Shown: piece by piece, positions 18,611 through 30,092 of the stretch | Layout: every line of letters starts with the position of its first letter | How positions within the stretch are numbered: the stretch's first letter is position 1 | Assembly: GCF_040436345.1 (NCBI RefSeq) | Contig: NC_133220.1 | Coordinates: 5,785,936-5,849,935 of the forward strand | DNA from: Pagrus major | Taxonomy: Eukaryota > Chordata > Actinopteri > Spariformes > Sparidae | Length of the DNA stretch: 64,000 bases | Reading direction: 5' to 3' | Made by a program: the position numbers and the translations under genes | The notes under the pieces: model-generated | Told to the model about the DNA's origin: nothing | The model's database searches: none | The model's input: only the letters and a program-made list of their open reading frames with translations

Positions 18611-19700
18611 GCTGGTTAAATTTGAGGGTGAAATCTGGCAACCTCCATATGGAATAGTGTGTTAATATACATTGTGGCTGTAAACAACTCCAAAACAACA
18701 CGCAGACAGCATCAGAAACTTAAGAATGCCGTACCAATCCATTTGGGAGCGACAGCATGTCCCACTTCTATGTCTGAATTTGGCACACGTATGTCCAGGT
18801 TTTGTTGCAATAAAATGTCACATGAGTTACCACTAGATGGCGTCATGACACCACTGAATGTATGTTGACAGTCAAAGAGTGGAGAGACTCCTATTAATGT
18901 GTGCCAGCTTCATATCCAGGATCTGACATGCAACAATTAGTTCTGCAACACAAAATAAAAGTTATATAGGAGTATCTATATCGCATATTATCTTATTTAA
19001 TACCGTCCAGCTTTATTACATATTCTGTCTCATATTGTGTCTTTCAGTAAGCTCATCCTTATATTTAATTTTGGCACACTTGGAGTAAATTCTGTAAACA
19101 CGGTATCTGATTCCTGTAGTGAATAACACAGTTCAGCTTTGTTGCATGTCAGATGTAAATGATTCAGACATATTTGTTTTTTTCTTGCAAAGCTTTTGGG
19201 ATCGAAACTAGATTTCAAAAACATGAAATGAGATTGAATTTATCAAAGAAAAATAATGAACAATGTTCTGAATATGGTTAAGAAGCACTTCAGTTTCTCT
19301 GAAAAAGAAAAAAAAAACATGTTCAATTGAAAAACAACCTTCACAACAACCTTCACCTGAGGTAAACTCCATCCACTGACGAAGCTTGTGTAATTTGACC
19401 AAAAGCAACGGAACAGCAGTTAAATGGAGTTGTGTGAGCTTGTTCTGGCAACTATTGTTTTCAAGGTAAAGAACGATCTTTTAATGGCAACTTTAAAGTC
19501 CCAGAAGCGCTCAGAAGAAATGGAAAATTTATCATACAATTCTATAAAAAACTTAGCTTAACTTAGCTGAGGAAGACTGTTAGCTTCCACAAAAAGCTCC
19601 AGAACACTTGCTAGCGGACCTTCTGCAAGGTGAGATTGTCTTGTCAACCAATAATAATTCGTATTTTAGTGAAACAAAACGTCACCACGTCCCACAATCT
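18611..19700. other. Intergenic, no gene recognised
   Basis: AT-rich sequence without recognisable exons or named repeats. Open frames here are short and lack domains. Confidence 0.6.
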
Positions 19701-19708
19701 GAGCTGGT
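19701..19708 (+). repeat. Left target-site duplication of hAT element
   Basis: GAGCTGGT, identical to 20147-20154 on the other side of the element. Confidence 0.88.
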
Positions 19709-20146
19709 CAGAGCCGGCCCTGACCAATCTGGTGCCGTAGGCAAGAGTTTAGCAGTCGTTCTTGCCCCACTGAAGATCTCAGGTAGGTTTTAATGTATTT
19801 GAGCCCAGCAGTACTGACATGGAGAGGACAGTAGAAGCTGATGCTGCATCGCTGGGCTCGTCTGAGGTGAGGGGGGACAGGAGCACCTGCTGCTGCATCG
19901 CTGGAAGGTGCTGTGGTGGAGGTGTCAGCAGGTGGCCGAGGGATCTGCAGGCGTGGGAACAAAACGGGATGGGAACGGGCGATTGACTAAATTAGCCGGG
20001 CTTAACGTTGTCAAACTTGACTGAGATGTCAATAGAAAGGTCTGCCTGGTTTCTTGAGGCGGACAGTGGATGGTTCGTGCATCACAGGTAACTCCAGTGT
20101 GTTTCCAGGCATTTGCCTATACTGCCCTTGCCACAGGCCAGCCCTG
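19709..20146. mobile_element. Non-autonomous hAT-type element with 8-bp target duplications
   Basis: A 438-bp element is flanked by perfect 8-bp direct repeats GAGCTGGT (19701-19708 and 20147-20154), the size made by hAT transposases. The ends are imperfect inverted repeats: CAGAGCCGGCCCTG inward from the left, and CAGGGCTGGCCTG inward from the right (reverse complement of the end). Similarity continues inward through the (G)TAGGCAA blocks. There is no transposase. The interior is partly GC-rich with duplicated GCTGCATCGCTGG motifs. Confidence 0.88.
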
Positions 20147-20154
20147 GAGCTGGT
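20147..20154 (+). repeat. Right target-site duplication of hAT element
   Basis: GAGCTGGT, identical to 19701-19708. Confidence 0.88.
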
Positions 20155-20421
20155 TTAATATACATTGATGTGTTGATAGTAGTTCAGTTGCCTTAAAAAA
20201 AAAAGTGAATGCATCAGGTCAAGTATCAGCATGTGGAACTTGGGAGTGGCTGTTCTGTTCTGCAGAGCTGATAAAGCACTGCTGAAACTTTTTTTACCGA
20301 GACATGGACGGCAGATCAAATATTTATTCAGGCATAAACTGTTCTTTGGTCACCACTGCTTTATACATTATGCATAACAGCCTTGGCTACTGATCCTTAG
20401 ATAGTGTGTGCATTTGTGTGC

Positions 20422-20423
<2 letters not shown>

Positions 20424-20488
<65 letters not shown>
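20424..20488. repeat. (TG)n microsatellite
   Basis: About 65 bp of nearly pure TG. Confidence 0.95.
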
Positions 20489-20489
<1 letters not shown>

Positions 20490-23400
20490 TTGCTTGGTGC
20501 TCTGATGTGTGACTGTAGATATAAGGACTAGTCTAGACAACAGATCAGCTTTATGCTCACTTTGGGCAGCTTTATATCCACAACCGACTTACACACATAC
20601 ACAAACACCTCTGCCTGCTTTACGGCTTTGTTGGATGTCGCGGGACCATTTTCTTTTATCTGATGTACTGAAGCTTCAAGGACCTTCGGAAAAATGAGTT
20701 TCTTTACAAGAAGTCTCAGGCGGAGAGGAGATGATAGGAGGAGAAAAGAGAGGAGTGTACTGGAGAAGAGCGAAAATGAAGAGGAGAGGGAGGAAGAGGA
20801 GTGGAAATAACTGTCAGGACAAAAAGAAGTTGGGGATGAAGGCTGGAGGAGAGGGTGAATGGGGCGAGAGGGATTTAGGCAGCCGGCCAGCACGACGGTG
20901 TGGGACACACATGAGTTTGATGTGTCATATTTGTCCACTGGCTCCACACAAGCCTGATGTGTCTGCCCGTTTGGAGGTTAATGGGGCCGAGCCGAGTTAC
21001 AAGAGGGGCCAGTGTGAGCAATGATCCTTAGGTTTCACATGCACCCTTGTGTGTGTTCACTTACAGCATGCAGGGTAATTGATTGGTGGAAGGCAGACTG
21101 CATGTGGGTCAAAACTATGTTCAAGGTGTTATCTGTCGGACACTACCGGGTTTATACATGGTCTACCATACAATAACAAGCATATTTATATACTGTTTGA
21201 AGCAATTGACACATATGAATCACCTTTTTATTGGAGGTATGTGAGTGAATTGTAACGTCACGTGGGAAATGACACCTTCCCTGTATCTGTCAGTTGCCTG
21301 AATGAGCCTGTGGACAATTAGTTTAAGCTGTTTCATGATGCTGGACTCTGGATTTGTCCTCATCAAGGACTAGGATCAGATTTTCTGTGACAGTCTAAAG
21401 GATGTGACTTCTCACGTGTCTCATCTCAGTGCCTCTTTCTTTGAGAGCAATGGTAACTAACATTAACGTTTCTCCATACAATAACAGTGGGTTTTCTTTT
21501 CTTGCTTGTCATCAGCAACAAAATTAACACAAATGCTTCCTCTGACATTGTCGAGTCAGGCCAACTCTGCTTTTGAGGAAAAGGCGCAACTCATCTTCAA
21601 ACAGGCCTAAAGACTCCATTGAGGTCTGTTCTACTACAGATTCAGATGACTAATAACACTCACATCCCAGGACCCACTGTTCCCGGGGGGCGCTCTGGAT
21701 CCAATGTCAGGCTGTACTGCCCCGGTGAACTCCTTACAGGTTGGTTCGGGGTCGTGGAGTTTCTTTGGAAACTCTAAATTGCCATCCCCACTGCAATTAC
21801 ATCAGTCACTTTGTGATGATTAACCATAATTTTGTGTACTTTGTACTCTTAGTCCGACCTTAAGTTGAACATTATGATGCTCTTTACAGGACAAAAAATA
21901 CTTGAATCAAACCGAAGTGAACCTCAGACATTGCAAAAGACTTAATGCCCACTGCGTAATGAGTTAAATTTTCAATTTGGGGCTGAGTGCTCTGCCTCCC
22001 CTCCCTCTGATATTGTCGCTAGTACACATACTTTACACAAATGTAATTCTCTGGTATTTGATGAATGATGCTCCATGTTTTTAATTAAATAGCGCATCAA
22101 ATAAGGACTGCAACCAGATTCATATTTGTTCCCCGGGACCCATTAATTACACAGGGCTTTTTCTCTCATCAATTCATGAAATAACTCAATTTCCTCTGCA
22201 TTACTGGAGCACAAGGACACCCGGGATCCAATCAGAATATTTGGAGTTTATTAAATGATTGAGTGTGGTGTGGTTGTGATGGTATTATAAGCGGGGCAAT
22301 CTTCATCAGACATGCTTTATGAATTACTATGGAGCTTTACTCAGGCCGAACATTACCTCTTGAATACACAACACACAGAACACACACACACACACACACA
22401 TGCATACGGTATCTCCCATCAGCCATCACCTTACACACTACCACACACAAAGAGAGTAATTCCTATCATGATCATGATGATCGTCATCTTCCCGGCAGTA
22501 TCTCGACAGCAGCAACATTCATCTTCACACCTCATTAACCGAGAGACAAGGATGTCAGGATCATCTGAATGCACAACAGCAGACAACACACACACACACA
22601 CACACACACAGAGTAATGTACAGAATCGTACAAAATAGACGCAAGCGTAACGTACACAAGCACCTGTTCATGCAAATCACATATGCACAAACACACTCTC
22701 CTATGCACGAGCAAGACAATCACGCAGACGTACACACTCCACCTCCCGAGCAGACACCTGCAGCGTACAGAGCAGCGCTGATCCACCACGTGCACCCACC
22801 CCGTCATTATCCATGTAATATATAATCACTGCAAGTTAGCCTGTGTCATACACCATCCACATCATTATACATCATGATGCCTTGAAATGATAGTAATGAT
22901 CTGTTGCTCCTCCGTTCACACGCTGAATCACAGAGAAATTGTTTAAGCTTTAACACAAAGAGGGAGAAGTTATTAAACTGTTTCTGCATATCTGATGTTA
23001 AGGATATTATTGTGCGCCTTTAATGAATAGGCTCTTACTTGTTAGGCAGGCAAAGTGAAATAATTAACTCGGCATTTGTCTTAAATGCAACACATTTCTA
23101 TTTTCGCACTGGAACAATCCTTGGGCGTTTGTTATCACTGTCTGCAGGGCAAATGTACAGGTGAAACGCTTCAGCCTTGTTCGAGCACAGTGGGATTTGT
23201 TCAAGGTCATTCTGGGAGATGTCAGAAATCACAAACTGCAAAGAGAGCGCTGTAGGAGAGGCTGCCTGAGCTCTTTTCATGTCCACAGAAATGGGAATGT
23301 TTCAGATGTGCAGATTCATTAACTGGCAAAGAACAAACTCATCATCGTACTTATGCCAACGACTCCCAGAACAACATATATAACCGTTCTAATGCAACAT

Positions 23401-23946
23401 GATCATTGCAGCGTACCAGCAACAGGGGTACCCTAACCCTACTAATGTTCCTGATTGCTCCATAACAACTGTTTTCTGTACGACGTTTGAGCACATGCCC
23501 CCAAGGATGCCAGTGAAAACACTCAAAGAAAAATGTACTAATGTAAATCTACAAAATGTAGAGTGCCTTTTTTCTTCAAATGAAGAAAGAGCTTATAATA
23601 AATAAATAAATCTCAGCTCAATACCTGCAGTTTTCTCATTTCTCGAAAATAATAATTCCCACTCTGCCACTCTGCTGTGTTTTCTTGCTAAAGAATTAAG
23701 TAAAAAATGATTTAACTCACATCTCAGCTCTTTTTAAAGAAATGGGGATGTATGAGATGTGCAGATTCATGAACTGGTTAAGAACCAACACGTTGTCATA
23801 CCTAAATCACTGAACAGGTTGATTCCCAGTGAATCCCAATACAACATATGTAACTGTTCCCAAGACAACCTGACCGTTGCTGTACACCAGTGACAAGAGT
23901 ACGTGACATTCGCTGTAAACACTCAGCTGATGTCATTGTCAGAACA

Positions 23947-24018
23947 GGCGTGGTGGCCAAGTGGTAAGGCGTTGGTCTCGTAAACCAAAGATCATGGGTT
24001 CGACCCCCATCCATGCCT
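23947..24018 (+). tRNA. tRNA-Thr(CGT)
   Basis: This is the cleanest copy of the family: acceptor GGCGTGG/CCATGCC, D arm GGCCAAGTGGTAAGGC, anticodon loop CTCGTAA, T arm ATGGG-TTCGACC-CCCAT. The B box reads GGTTCGACCCC, closer to consensus than in the other copies. No TTTT lies immediately downstream. Upstream, at 23600-23705, is a segment similar to 16684-16775 next to the antisense copy. Confidence 0.8.
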
Positions 24019-25768
24019 TGACATAGAGGCTCCTGAGGGCTTCAAGCAACCTGTCATCCTGACAGGAATGTTATCAAAATGGTTTCTTTGGTTTGACTTA
24101 ACTTCAGTTACATAACAAACTCAATGTAACTTGACAAGCGCTTGACAACAGACATGAACGGCAGTGTCCTGTGCTTGTTTCATCCATCCCTGACCTCCAC
24201 GCTATGTGGCCTTTCTCAGTCTTGATATTACTATGCCTGACTTCCTCCTTTGCTCCTTTGCTGCTGCAGAGGACACCTAACGAAAACCAAGTTTACTTTA
24301 CTTAGAAACAACAAATTGTAAACAAAAGTGGCAGATGAAATGTAATCAAGAGGCCAGGATCTAGCAGGTTTTCCATCTGGTGTTTTTTTCTGGCCATATT
24401 TTGTGGCTAAATATGAGCTTTTGGAAAACACAGATGAACAGAGGAGGTTTATTTATGCTGAAGGACACTGAAGCAAATCCTGTTTCTTTTTTTTTTTTTT
24501 ACTGCCATCTCTTGGGTATCGTAAGTGTTTGATATTCACGTTACATATGGGATGGCGTATCAGTTTACGAGTGACTATTAGCCCTTCTTTTTATGACAGA
24601 GGTCTGGCAAATTCATCTCCAAACCTTTAATACTTTAAAGCCTCAGTATTTCAGCATGATTTTTGCTGCTCCCCCGTGCTGCTTTCCAAAATAAGAAGGT
24701 AACTTTTTTTATTTCTGAACTTTAAATGCCATCAGGCTCAGGTGAGAAGCTTCCAAAAAGCACAGATTCATTTGACAGTTTACAGAGGGAGTGTCTCAAC
24801 AGACCATATTAATTGTATCAAACCCTGAAGAAGGGACAAACAGCTGCAGTAATTTCTTCCAAGTCAACTTCCCCTTGTGACCTGATTTATGTAACCACAT
24901 TCATTATTTAGGTAGGTGGTCCAATAATGCTTAATTAAAAACTGAACAAGATGATCGAGGCAAAAAGGGACTCAGCGCTGGATATTAATAAACTTCCATA
25001 ATCACACACTGTGTGACCTGGAGACTCTTTCAGCATCATGTCAACAGTAGTTAGGAGATCGATTGTGAGGACGTGTGGTGGTAGGCTTAGGGACCCAGAA
25101 GCGGACACCAGATTTGGTCAGGGTTTTTTGATCAGCTGGGGGGGAGGCGCAGGAAGCACACGGTGGCACTGGTCCACTGGTGAGTTGACGAGACATTATA
25201 GGTGATAACAGCTCGATGCCAAAGTGTTGTTATGTCATCAGTTCTTCTTTGCTCTTAAAAATGCCAAGCCTTAGTAACAAGTTCTGACATTTCATTTTGA
25301 CTTGCCGTACAAATGCTACAGCAGCTTCTCACACATTCAAAGAAAAAGTTCAAAGTTCAAAGTCGACTTTATTGTCAAAACTGCAATATGTACAAGACAT
25401 ACAGAGAATTGAAATTGTGTTTCCCTCTGTCCAGACAATATAAGTGAATATTTACAGAAAAAGCAGAAAATAGAAATATAAGAATATAAAATAAAATAGA
25501 AATATAGATCTAAAAATAAAAATGAAAATAAAATATGTACAGCTAAGAGACATTCGGGAATATAAAGTCCGGAGATATAAATAGTGTGGAATAGGTATGT
25601 CAGTATTGGGGTTGGATATAAATATAGATATAAATATGGCAGTTTGATATAAATATGACAGTATAAAATGGTATAAACTGGACTATGACAATGAAGTTGT
25701 AAACATTCTTACACAGTGCAAGTAGATTTTAAAGTGTTTTTGAGTTGTAAAAGTGACTGGTGCCATTT

Positions 25769-25792
25769 GGGGGGGGGGGGGGGGGGGGGGGG
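25769..25792. repeat. (G)24 homopolymer next to LINE stop codon
   Basis: Twenty-four consecutive G on the plus strand (C on the LINE sense strand), immediately after its TGA. Length may be an assembly or slippage artefact. Confidence 0.9.
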
Positions 25793-28700
25793 TCAACAAT
25801 GTCCAGAGTTAGTGGGGGCAGCGGGCGGAGAAGGAAGGGGGGGCAGCGCTGGGAGGGAGTTCAGCATCCTGATGGCCTGGTGAATGAAACTGTCTCTCAG
25901 TCTGCTGGTTCTCGCTCGGAGGCTCCTCATCCTCCTCCCGGAAGGCAGGAGACTGAAGAGTTGGTGGTTGGGGTGGGTGGGGTCGCCCGCAATGCTGAGT
26001 GCTTTGCGGGCCAGACGTGTGTTGTAAATGTCCTGGAGGGAGGGGAGGGAGGCACCGATGATCCTCTCAGCTGCTTTCACTATGCGCTGCAGGGTCTTCT
26101 TGCAGGATGCAGTGCAGCTGCCGTACCACACAGTGATGCAGCTGGTCAGGATGCTCTCGGTGGTTCCACGGTAGAAGGTTGTCATGATGTGGACTGGTGC
26201 TCTGGCTCTTCTCAGTCTGCGGAGGAAGTAGAGGCGCTGCTGAGCTTTCCTGGCCAGTGATGCGGTGTTCCTGCTCCAGGAGAGGTCCTCAGAGAGGTGC
26301 ACACCCAGGAACCTGGTGCTGCTCACTCTCTCCACAGCAGCTCCATTGATAGTCAGTGGAGGGTGCTGGGTGGAGGCTCTCCGGAAGTCGACAACAATCT
26401 CCTTCGTCTTCTCCACGTTCAGAGAGAGATTGTTGTCTCTGCACCACTTGGCCAGTTGGCTCACCTCATCCCTGTAGTTTGACTCCTCGTTGTTGTTGAT
26501 GAGCCCCACCACAGTCGTATCATCCGCAAACTTGACGAAGAGGTTGGTGTTGTGTGTTGGTGTGCAGTCATGGGTCAGCAGGGTGAACAGTAAGGGGCTG
26601 AGCACGCATCCTTGGGGAGCCCCTGTGTTCAGCACGATGGTGCTGGATGCGCTGCTGCCAACCCGGACTGCCTGTGGTCTTCCTGTCAGGAAGTCCAGCA
26701 ACCAGTTACGGAGTGAGGTGTTTAGTCCTAAACAGTCCAGTTTCTGTATCAGCTGCTGGGGGATGATTGTATTAAAAGCTGAACTGAAATCCAGGAACAA
26801 CATCCTCACATACGAGTCCTTAGAGTCCAGGTGGGTGAGAGCTGAGTGGAGGGCGGTGGAGATTGCATCATCAGTGGACCGGTTGGCCCGATATGCAAAC
26901 TGGTACGGGTCCAGGGAGGGAGGTAGGATGGATTTGATGTGCTGCATGACCAACCGCTCGAAGCACTTCATGATGATGGGGGTCAGTGCCACGGGGCGGT
27001 AGTCGTTGAAGCACGATGGGGAGGTCTTCTTTGGAACCGGGATGATGGTGGTATTTTTGAAGCAGGTGGGGACAACAGCTTGGCTCAGGGAGGTGTTGAA
27101 GATGTCTGTGAGGACATCTGTGAGCTCCTCTGCACAGTCCTTCAGCACACGACCAGGAATGTTGTCAGGTCCTGCAGCTTTTCGAGCGTTGATCCTGGAG
27201 AGGGATCTCCTCACGCTGGCTGGAGACAGGGACAGCACCTGGTCATCTGGAGGTGGTGTTGTCTTCTGTGCAGGTGTGGTGTTGTCGGCTTCAAACCGTC
27301 CAAAGAAGTGGTTCAGATCGTTCAGCAGAGTGATGTTGTTGTCACAGGTCTGTGGTCGAGGTTTGTAGTCCGTGATGGTCTGTAACCCCTGCCACAGGCT
27401 CCTTGTGTCTCTGCTGTCGGTGAAGTGGTGGGTTATCCTGTTGCTGTACTGCCTCTTTGCAAGTCTGATGCCACGGGACAGGTTGGCTCTTGCTGATCTC
27501 AGACCAGCCTCATCACCTGCTCTGAAAGCGGCGTTCCGGGCTTTCAGTAACCGATGGACTTCCCCCGTCAGCCATGGTTTCTGATTGGCCCGTACTGTGA
27601 TGGTCTTGGTGTCCGTGACATCATCAATGCATTTGCTGATGTAGGCAGTAACAGTGTCTGAGTACTCCTGTATGTTGATGTGGTGGTTGTAGGTGGCTGC
27701 CTGCTTGAACATGTCCCAGTCTGTGGTGTCAAAGCAGTCCTGGAGTGCTGAGGAGGCACCCTCTGGCCACACCCGTACCTGCTTCTGAACCGGTCTGGTG
27801 ACTTTGACCTTAGGCCTGTATGCTGGCATTAGCATAACAGTGATGTGGTCCGAAGCGCCGAGATGGGGGAGGGGTGAGGCCTTGTATGCTCCTCTCAATG
27901 TTGTGTAAACCTGGTCCAGTGTGTTGTTTCCCCTTGTAGCAAAGTCAATGTGTTGGTACACATTAGGAAACACTGTTTTGAGATTTGCATGATTGAAATC
28001 TCCAGCCACGATTAGAAGTCCCTCTGGATGGGCAGTCTGCTGTTCACTGATGGAGCTGTACAGTTCACTCAGTGCCTTGTCTCTATCATTGTTGTTACAG
28101 CTGGGAGGGATGTAGACTGCGACCAGCAAGATGGCAGAAAACTCCCTTGGTAGATAGAAAGGCCGGCACTTGATGATCATAAACTCCACAAGGGGTGAAC
28201 AGTGTCTGCAAACCACCACAGCATCCTGACACCAAGCATCCCTGATGTACACACAGACCCCGCCACCGCGGGTCTTACCTCCTTCAATGAGGGCTCTGTC
28301 TGCTCGGTGGCACGTTAGCCGGTCGAGCTGAATGGCGGAGTCCGGTGTGTTGTTGTTCAGCCATGTTTCCGTGAAAACAAAAACACAGCACTCTCTCACA
28401 GTCCGCTGGGTCGATCTCATGAGCTGTATGTAGTCCAGTTTATTGTCCAAGGAGCGTACATTGGCTAGTACGATTGATGGTAAAGCCGGCTTGTTCGGGT
28501 TAGCCGCTAGCCTGTCCCGGATACCTCCGCGCTTTCCTCGCTTCTGCCTCCTCTCGCACCGCCTGCGGCGCTTCCTCTGCGGGTGAGCTGCAGTAGTGGG
28601 GGTCGGCGTCGGAGCGGGCCGCTGGAGAAGGCCGAGGTTGTGAAGCTCCTCAGCGTGAGTCGGGTTTATCTTCCAGGAAAAAGTATTTCCGATGTCAAAA

Positions 28701-28810
28701 AGAGTCCTGCGGCTGTATGTGCGCCTAAGGACGGACAAACGTGACGAAAACGTAAAATTCCTCGAGCACACCGAGGAGGACAAACACGAAAAACACGTAA
28801 AACACACCAT
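25793..28810 (-). CDS. LINE endonuclease / reverse transcriptase ORF (1005 aa)
   Basis: One unbroken frame encodes an apurinic-type endonuclease and a reverse transcriptase for target-primed retrotransposition. The N-terminus has an Arg/Lys-rich stretch (79-95). The endonuclease shows [10 protein letters not shown] (115-124), FTETW with Glu148, GDFNH (270-274) and SDH (320-322). The reverse transcriptase shows AAGPDNIPG (545-553), DYRPVALT (603-610), FLDFSSAFN with Asp674, [13 protein letters not shown] (730-742) and FADD (761-764), then the SLNVEKTKE and TRFLGV blocks. The C-terminal Cys/His region includes CITVWYGSC. All catalytic residues are present and there are no stops or frameshifts, so the copy looks young. 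The first Met may not be the natural start. The L2/Rex1-like placement is from motif style, not a tree. Confidence 0.93.
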   Translation of the reverse strand: MVCFTCFSCLSSSVCSRNFTFSSRLSVLRRTYSRRTLFDIGNTFSWKINPTHAEELHNLGLLQRPAPTPTPTTAAHPQRKRRRRCERRQKRGKRGGIRDRLAANPNKPALPSIVLANVRSLDNKLDYIQLMRSTQRTVRECCVFVFTETWLNNNTPDSAIQLDRLTCHRADRALIEGGKTRGGGVCVYIRDAWCQDAVVVCRHCSPLVEFMIIKCRPFYLPREFSAILLVAVYIPPSCNNNDRDKALSELYSSISEQQTAHPEGLLIVAGDFNHANLKTVFPNVYQHIDFATRGNNTLDQVYTTLRGAYKASPLPHLGASDHITVMLMPAYRPKVKVTRPVQKQVRVWPEGASSALQDCFDTTDWDMFKQAATYNHHINIQEYSDTVTAYISKCIDDVTDTKTITVRANQKPWLTGEVHRLLKARNAAFRAGDEAGLRSARANLSRGIRLAKRQYSNRITHHFTDSRDTRSLWQGLQTITDYKPRPQTCDNNITLLNDLNHFFGRFEADNTTPAQKTTPPPDDQVLSLSPASVRRSLSRINARKAAGPDNIPGRVLKDCAEELTDVLTDIFNTSLSQAVVPTCFKNTTIIPVPKKTSPSCFNDYRPVALTPIIMKCFERLVMQHIKSILPPSLDPYQFAYRANRSTDDAISTALHSALTHLDSKDSYVRMLFLDFSSAFNTIIPQQLIQKLDCLGLNTSLRNWLLDFLTGRPQAVRVGSSASSTIVLNTGAPQGCVLSPLLFTLLTHDCTPTHNTNLFVKFADDTTVVGLINNNEESNYRDEVSQLAKWCRDNNLSLNVEKTKEIVVDFRRASTQHPPLTINGAAVERVSSTRFLGVHLSEDLSWSRNTASLARKAQQRLYFLRRLRRARAPVHIMTTFYRGTTESILTSCITVWYGSCTASCKKTLQRIVKAAERIIGASLPSLQDIYNTRLARKALSIAGDPTHPNHQLFSLLPSGRRMRSLRARTSRLRDSFIHQAIRMLNSLPALPPLPSPPAAPTNSGHC

Positions 28811-28880
28811 TTCGGGACAGAGAGGGGCCGCTGCGTCCGTACGCGCCGCCGACTTGGCTACATTGGTTGTATTTTAAGAT

Positions 28881-30061
28881 GAACCATTCATCGCTGCTTC
28901 TCCGATGCACAAGTTAGCAAGCCAGCTAACGACTTACCAACCAAAATGCAAAGAAAAACCCTTTGAGTATCTGTCATTGATTTATAAACTATTTAGATAT
29001 CGATCACAAGATAGCGCTTATTTAGTCTAATAAGGATTGCTCGCCTGGCACGTATTCGGATAAAGGTTTTCTAACCTCTGGGTTTACTTCCTGGTTTTGC
29101 AGTTTTGTGGTTTTTCCCCCCTGACCCTGCCCGCAAGCTCCAGCTTGGCCTATAGACTTGACTTCACGGTGACGTCACAACAATTAAAATGAATTTTCTC
29201 GACTTGATGAAAGGTTTTACATGTATAAAACCTCCATGGATCAACATTCATAATAGAAAGAGTCATAATTAGCCTGGTTTGTAGTCTTGAGTGGCCACTG
29301 GGCAAATTTCGGAAGCATGGCTGAGTGGCACAGGTTTAAATAATAGATTTATGGTATCTGTAATAACAGTTGACTGCAAAATAAGGTGCAAGAATGCTGA
29401 TAGTGAATCACAATTCAAATCTGAATGTGGGCCTTCTTCCTGAAACTGGCACATCTGAGTTTCTGAGAGTGGACACATCCATTAAAAACAAATTCACTAG
29501 AAAGAACATTTGACACGTCAGCATGATGAAAACGATAGAAATCACTGTGGGCAAAAATGTATTAGATGTGTTCTTTGCAGAATTTTTAGTTTGGCTCACG
29601 TCCCGTTCACTTTTACGGAGGTGGCAAAGTTTATGGCCTATACCTCAACCACGTATGTTTTCTATCTACGCTCCCACATAACTCTCAGTTTTGGACATTA
29701 TTTCAATAAGCTCTGACCAATGGGGAGGAGAACACTGTGTGGAAGGTTAACGGCTTCAGCTTTGCAGCAAAATGTCCTTAACCTGGAGGATTTCCCTTCG
29801 GGTTTCTGTTCTTGTGAGTATAGGTGGTCCTCATGAGTATAGAAGTACAGGAACACAACATGCATACACACCCACACTGTCTGTGCTATCACACACACAC
29901 ACACACACACACTAGGGATCCCGCTCAGCCAGGCTCTAAGTCTGGATGAGACGAGATACTTTGGGAGGTAATTGCAGCTCGTCTCGCCTTTGAAGTGAGG
30001 TGAAGCATAGGTCGGCCGAAGTTGGAAACATGGAGGAGGCTGGGGTTGGTGGGGTGAAGTA

Positions 30062-30092
<31 letters not shown>

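Larger units (their letters stand above)
20155..25346. other. Intergenic, microsatellites and one tRNA-Thr
   Basis: No protein gene was recognised. CA runs lie at 22381-22400 and 22585-22610. A purine-rich strand at 20730-20870 explains the open frames there. The tRNA-Thr at 23947 and its duplicated flank are the main content. A polymeric T run (24490-24502) precedes an ordinary AT-rich stretch. Confidence 0.6.
25347..28880 (-). mobile_element. Jockey/L2-like LINE, apparently intact ORF
   Basis: An antisense non-LTR retrotransposon. The sense 3' end carries AATAAAGTCGACTTTGAACT followed by TTGAAC-type short repeats (25347-25375), typical of L2/Rex-like tails, preceded by a roughly 390-bp A/T-rich 3' UTR. 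A 24-base homopolymer (G on the plus strand, 25769-25792) directly follows the stop codon. The 5' boundary near 28880 is a guess: CpG-rich sequence continues to about 28855, then AT-rich sequence begins. No target duplication was identified. Confidence 0.85.

Noticed and set aside
20528..20947. 139-codon minus-strand frame
   Set aside because: Ser/Leu-rich translation of a purine-rich region; no recognisable domain.
25760..27584. Several plus-strand open frames (up to 170 codons) opposite the LINE
   Set aside because: They are antisense shadows of the uninterrupted minus-strand endonuclease/reverse transcriptase ORF and show no domain of their own.
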